Assembly: GCF_002931075.1 (NCBI RefSeq)
Contig: NZ_PSTQ01000001.1
Coordinates: forward strand, 248,001 to 312,000
DNA length: 64,000 bases
Source of the DNA: Pseudoclavibacter sp. AY1F1
GTDB taxonomy: Bacteria; Actinomycetota; Actinomycetes; Actinomycetales; Microbacteriaceae
Direction: 5' to 3'
Notes under the pieces: generated by a model
Database searches by the model: none
Seen by the model: the letters and a program-made list of their open reading frames with translations, nothing else
Told to the model about the DNA's origin: nothing
Program-made: the position numbers and the translations under genes
Shown: piece by piece, positions 62,679-64,000 of the stretch
How positions within the stretch are numbered: the first letter of the stretch is position 1
How the letters are laid out: every line of letters starts with the position of its first letter

Positions 62679-63110
62679 GTGAACGAACGACACGAACCTT
62701 CACGACGCGGGGTCATACGGGGAAGCGCGGCCGTCGGCGGCGGGATCGCGACGGCGGCATTGCTCGCGGCGTGCGGAAGCGGCGAACCGCAAGGCGGGAC
62801 CGGGTCGGACGGGGCGGCTGCCGAGGGTGGTGCGATTGCTCTCGCGGCGGTACCGGTCGGCGGGGGCGCGATCATCTCGGAGACCGAGACCGTCATCACG
62901 CAGCCCGCCGCCGGCGAGTACTACGGGTTCAGCTCGATCTGCACGCACCAGGGGTGCCCCGTCTCGAAGGTGACCGCCGAGCACATCATCTGCCCGTGCC
63001 ATTCGAGTCATTACGACACGAGGACAGGAGAGCCGGTTTCCGGACCGGCCAATCAGGCCCTTGCCCCTCGCACTATCACCGTCACCGAAACTGAGGTCGA
63101 ATACTCGTGA
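62679..63110 (+). CDS. Tat-exported Rieske [2Fe-2S] lipoprotein
   Basis: 143 aa. A twin-arginine signal (SRRGVIRG), a hydrophobic stretch and the lipobox LLAAC predict export folded with its cluster and lipid anchoring outside the membrane. The Rieske ligands are complete: CTHQGC and CPCHSSHYD, followed by GPANQALAPRTI. It is a stand-alone small Rieske protein; its electron partner is unknown. The GTG start lies 6 nt from a -10. Its stop overlaps the malQ GTG. Confidence 0.9.
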   Translation: MNERHEPSRRGVIRGSAAVGGGIATAALLAACGSGEPQGGTGSDGAAAEGGAIALAAVPVGGGAIISETETVITQPAAGEYYGFSSICTHQGCPVSKVTAEHIICPCHSSHYDTRTGEPVSGPANQALAPRTITVTETEVEYS

Positions 63111-64000
63111 GCATCACCGACTTGACCGCGATCCGCGACCTCGCGACCAGCGCAGGACTCGAGGTCGAGTACTGGGGCTGGCGTGGCGAGAAGGAGCAGG
63201 TCGCCCCCGAGACGCTCGCGGCCGTCCTCGGCGCCCTTGGGCTCCCGGCATCCACGGACGAGGAGATCGCCGCCTCGGCACGTGACTTCGAGAGCCGTGC
63301 ATGGCGTCGCGCAGTTCCCGCCTGCACCACTGTGCGCGAGGGAAGGGCCGCGAGGGTGTTCGCGCATGTCCCGCACGGGAGCAGCGTTCGTGTGGAGGCG
63401 CACCTCGAGGACGGCTCCGTCCGCGGCCTCGAGCAGCTCGAGAACTGGGTCGACCCGAGGGTCATCGACGGCGAGCTCACCGGTCGTGCCACGTTTGCTG
63501 TGCCCGAAGACCTTCCGACGGGGTGGCACCAGCTCGTCGCGCGCGTCGGCGACGAGGCTTCTGCCGAGCCCGCAGAAGCGGGCACTCTGATCGTCGTGCC
63601 GACGAGCACACCATGGCCAGAGGAACGCTCGTGGGGCTTGTTCACGCAGCTCTACCAGCTCCGCTCATCCACCTCATGGGGGATCGGTGACCTGCGAGAC
63701 CTCGCGACGCTGACGGCCTGGGGCGCCGAGCGCACGGCGGACTTCGTGCTCGTGAACCCGCTCAACGCGAACCCTCCCGTCTCGCCGATCGAGCCGTCTC
63801 CGTACCTGCCGACGTCGAGGCAGTTCGGCGACCCGTTGATCCTGAACATCGACTGGGCCGCTGCATTCGTCGCTCGGCGCGTGGCCGTGCCAGCTGAAAC
63901 CGTCGAGCTGCTGTCGCGACTTGCCGGAGAGGCGATCCTCGGCAACGGAATCGATTCCATCGATCGTGACAGAGCCTGGTCGCTCAAGGAACCGGCGCTG
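63107..64000 (+). CDS. malQ: 4-alpha-glucanotransferase, N-terminal part (3' end cut by window)
   Basis: The frame stays open to the window edge (298 residues seen). MalQ transfers glucan segments between maltodextrins. The N-terminal beta-rich extension of the actinobacterial/E. coli-type enzyme is followed by the start of the GH77 barrel: WGLFTQLYQLRSSTSWGIGD, VLVNPLNANPP, and PSPYLPTSRQFGDPLIL. The catalytic residues lie beyond the window. The GTG overlaps the Rieske stop (GTGA), an unexpected coupling of unrelated functions. Confidence 0.9.
   Translation, partial: MSITDLTAIRDLATSAGLEVEYWGWRGEKEQVAPETLAAVLGALGLPASTDEEIAASARDFESRAWRRAVPACTTVREGRAARVFAHVPHGSSVRVEAHLEDGSVRGLEQLENWVDPRVIDGELTGRATFAVPEDLPTGWHQLVARVGDEASAEPAEAGTLIVVPTSTPWPEERSWGLFTQLYQLRSSTSWGIGDLRDLATLTAWGAERTADFVLVNPLNANPPVSPIEPSPYLPTSRQFGDPLILNIDWAAAFVARRVAVPAETVELLSRLAGEAILGNGIDSIDRDRAWSLKEPAL

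Overview
The window is GC-rich, gene-dense bacterial DNA with frequent GTG starts and 4-bp stop/start overlaps (ATGA, GTGA). Markers point to an actinobacterium, most likely a member of Microbacteriaceae/Micrococcales. They include a mycothiol S-conjugate amidase, DUF4307, DUF4245, DUF501 and DUF6264-type proteins, a FtsB-like protein next to enolase, and a nitrite-reductase operon with a HemD/OmpR-type regulator. The family assignment is inference from gene content. Both window ends cut genes (nirB at the left, malQ at the right).

Layout. 1-6.1 kb: an assimilatory nitrite operon (nirB-nirD-cysG-nnaR-like-cbiX/sirB-nirC-like) that reduces nitrite, makes the sirohaem the reductase needs, carries its own regulator and imports nitrite; it ends in a clear terminator. 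6.5-8.9 kb: gnd and a membrane protein, divergent. 9.2-15.5 kb: rplY, pth-dtd, mfd and mazG (translation and DNA quality control). 15.6-19.2 kb: a YcaQ-type glycosylase, hisS and a lipoprotein. 19.3-23.7 kb: eno, ftsB-like, DUF501, type II NADH dehydrogenase and an unusual tRNA with a UAA anticodon. 23.8-30.7 kb: a broken GNAT gene, an AroE-like enzyme, an orphan ABC ATPase, a roadblock protein, LemA, an AI-2E-type permease and threonine deaminase. 30.8-34.7 kb: greA, DUF4307, mca, a haemolysin III protein and uppS. 35-40.8 kb: PhoH, a prepilin-type peptidase, and xseA-xseB-DUF4245-fumC.

41-48.5 kb: a low-GC orphan ORF with an Abi-alpha-like look, then fba and glpX facing away from each other, rmuC, a DnaQ-type exonuclease, ychF and mug. 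48.6-55.6 kb is the most accessory-looking block: a beta-helix membrane protein, a DUF4241/NTF2-like protein, and a translationally coupled pair encoding a 745-aa helical protein and a divergent HSP90. 55.7-64 kb: a carboxyethyl-ornithine-synthase-like enzyme, a DHFR-family protein, small stress/zinc proteins, an amine-oxidase-like flavoprotein, a VOC protein, an MFS transporter, and a Tat-lipoprotein Rieske protein coupled to malQ.

A recurring feature is a TANNNT -10 hexamer placed 6-8 nt before an ATG/GTG with no ribosome-binding site. It is seen at eight or more genes and indicates leaderless transcripts. The best candidates for something undescribed are the helical-protein/HSP90 pair (51.6-55.6 kb) and the low-GC ORF at 41.0-41.8 kb.
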